The position numbers were made by a program, and so were the translations under genes. Shown in pieces: positions 34,577 through 34,664 of a stretch of DNA of 34,664 bases. The notes beneath the pieces are model-generated. The model was not told where the DNA came from. It did not search any database and saw only the letters and a program-made list of their open reading frames with translations. Every line of letters starts with the position of its first letter. Position 1 is the first letter of the stretch. The DNA comes from Altibacter sp. (GTDB taxonomy: Bacteria > Bacteroidota > Bacteroidia > Flavobacteriales > Flavobacteriaceae), in assembly GCA_002696485.1 (NCBI GenBank), contig NZTP01000093.1:1-34664 (forward strand). The letters run 5' to 3'.

Positions 34577-34664
34577 TACCTCCCTTGCAGTCGGTGATCC
34601 TGACAACGCTCCGCGTTGATATCTAGGAGTACCTCCCTTACAGTCGGTGATCCTGACAACGCTC
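34577..34664. repeat. Two copies of a 35-nt tandem repeat, 53-nt period, cut by the window end
   Basis: Copy one is 34577-34611, copy two 34630-34664; they differ at one base (CCCTTGCAG versus CCCTTACAG). The 18 nt between them include CGCGTTG, which with the end of copy one makes the hairpin CAACGC-TCC-GCGTTG. The 9 bases ending at each TACC are also similar (AAGAATACC, AGGAGTACC). More copies may follow beyond the window. The gap is too short for a normal CRISPR spacer. No coding frame is convincing. Confidence 0.75.

Noticed and set aside
34577-34664. Start of a CRISPR array
   Set aside because: The gap between the two repeat units is only about 18 nt, shorter than normal spacers of about 30 nt, and no cas gene is present.
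1-34664. Mobile element, prophage, tRNA or rRNA
   Set aside because: No transposase, integrase, phage structural gene or cloverleaf-like sequence was seen on either strand; tRNA detection by eye is limited, and a covariance-model scan would settle it.

Overview
The window looks like chromosomal DNA from a marine-type member of the Flavobacteriaceae (Bacteroidota). Four things point there: a protein ending in a type IX secretion (T9SS) type A sorting domain; lipoproteins with a Cys followed by acidic residues (CSSDDD); -7 elements of the TAnnTTTG type in place of a sigma70 -10 box; and housekeeping genes (clpC, gyrA, gcvT, a PgpH-like HD protein) whose sequences fit that group. I see no tRNA, rRNA, insertion sequence, prophage or CRISPR array. 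Gene density is high and most gaps are short.

Left part (1-5213, plus strand): the 3' part of a RecD-like helicase, a DUF4126 membrane protein, a fused CMP-Kdo synthetase/Kdo 8-dehydrogenase (KdsB-KdnB), a small PlsC-type acyltransferase and a putative surface lipoprotein. The fusion and the acyltransferase suggest envelope lipid or LPS work. Next comes a minus-strand block (12329 down to 5264): gcvT, glsA, an SDR oxidoreductase, pterin carbinolamine dehydratase, a Prc-like S41 protease, a helical exported protein and yebC. Gaps are 1-43 nt, and two junctions are TAATATG stop/start pairs. yebC may also have its own promoter.

Middle part (12464-19200): a bifunctional NAD(P)HX repair enzyme, a TlpA-like thioredoxin lipoprotein, histidine ammonia-lyase without other hut genes, a small STAS/SEC14-like protein, a SAM methyltransferase and a T9SS-exported protein. 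Two convergent pairs here are separated by only 9 and 3 nt. Then come divergent clpC and gyrA, with a TPR protein 2 nt downstream of gyrA. After that there is a thiolase-NlpC/P60 pair on the minus strand, whose promoter carries a clear palindrome near the predicted start of transcription, and a PgpH-like 7TM-HD protein.

Right part (30507-34664, plus strand): an FAD oxidoreductase followed by a membrane-anchored protein with kinase-fold signatures (GDWDRH and GDRDNAFF), a YciE/YciF ferritin-like protein, a DUF421 membrane protein and a 50-residue YqaE/Pmp3 protein. The last three belong to families often linked to stress. The window ends inside a tandem repeat (35-nt units, 53-nt period) that I cannot classify.

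The items most worth following are the KdsB-KdnB fusion, the kinase-like protein, the exported protein coupled to the Prc-like protease as a possible adaptor, the thiolase operator, and the terminal repeat. All functional calls rest on motif reading by eye; no database search was run.
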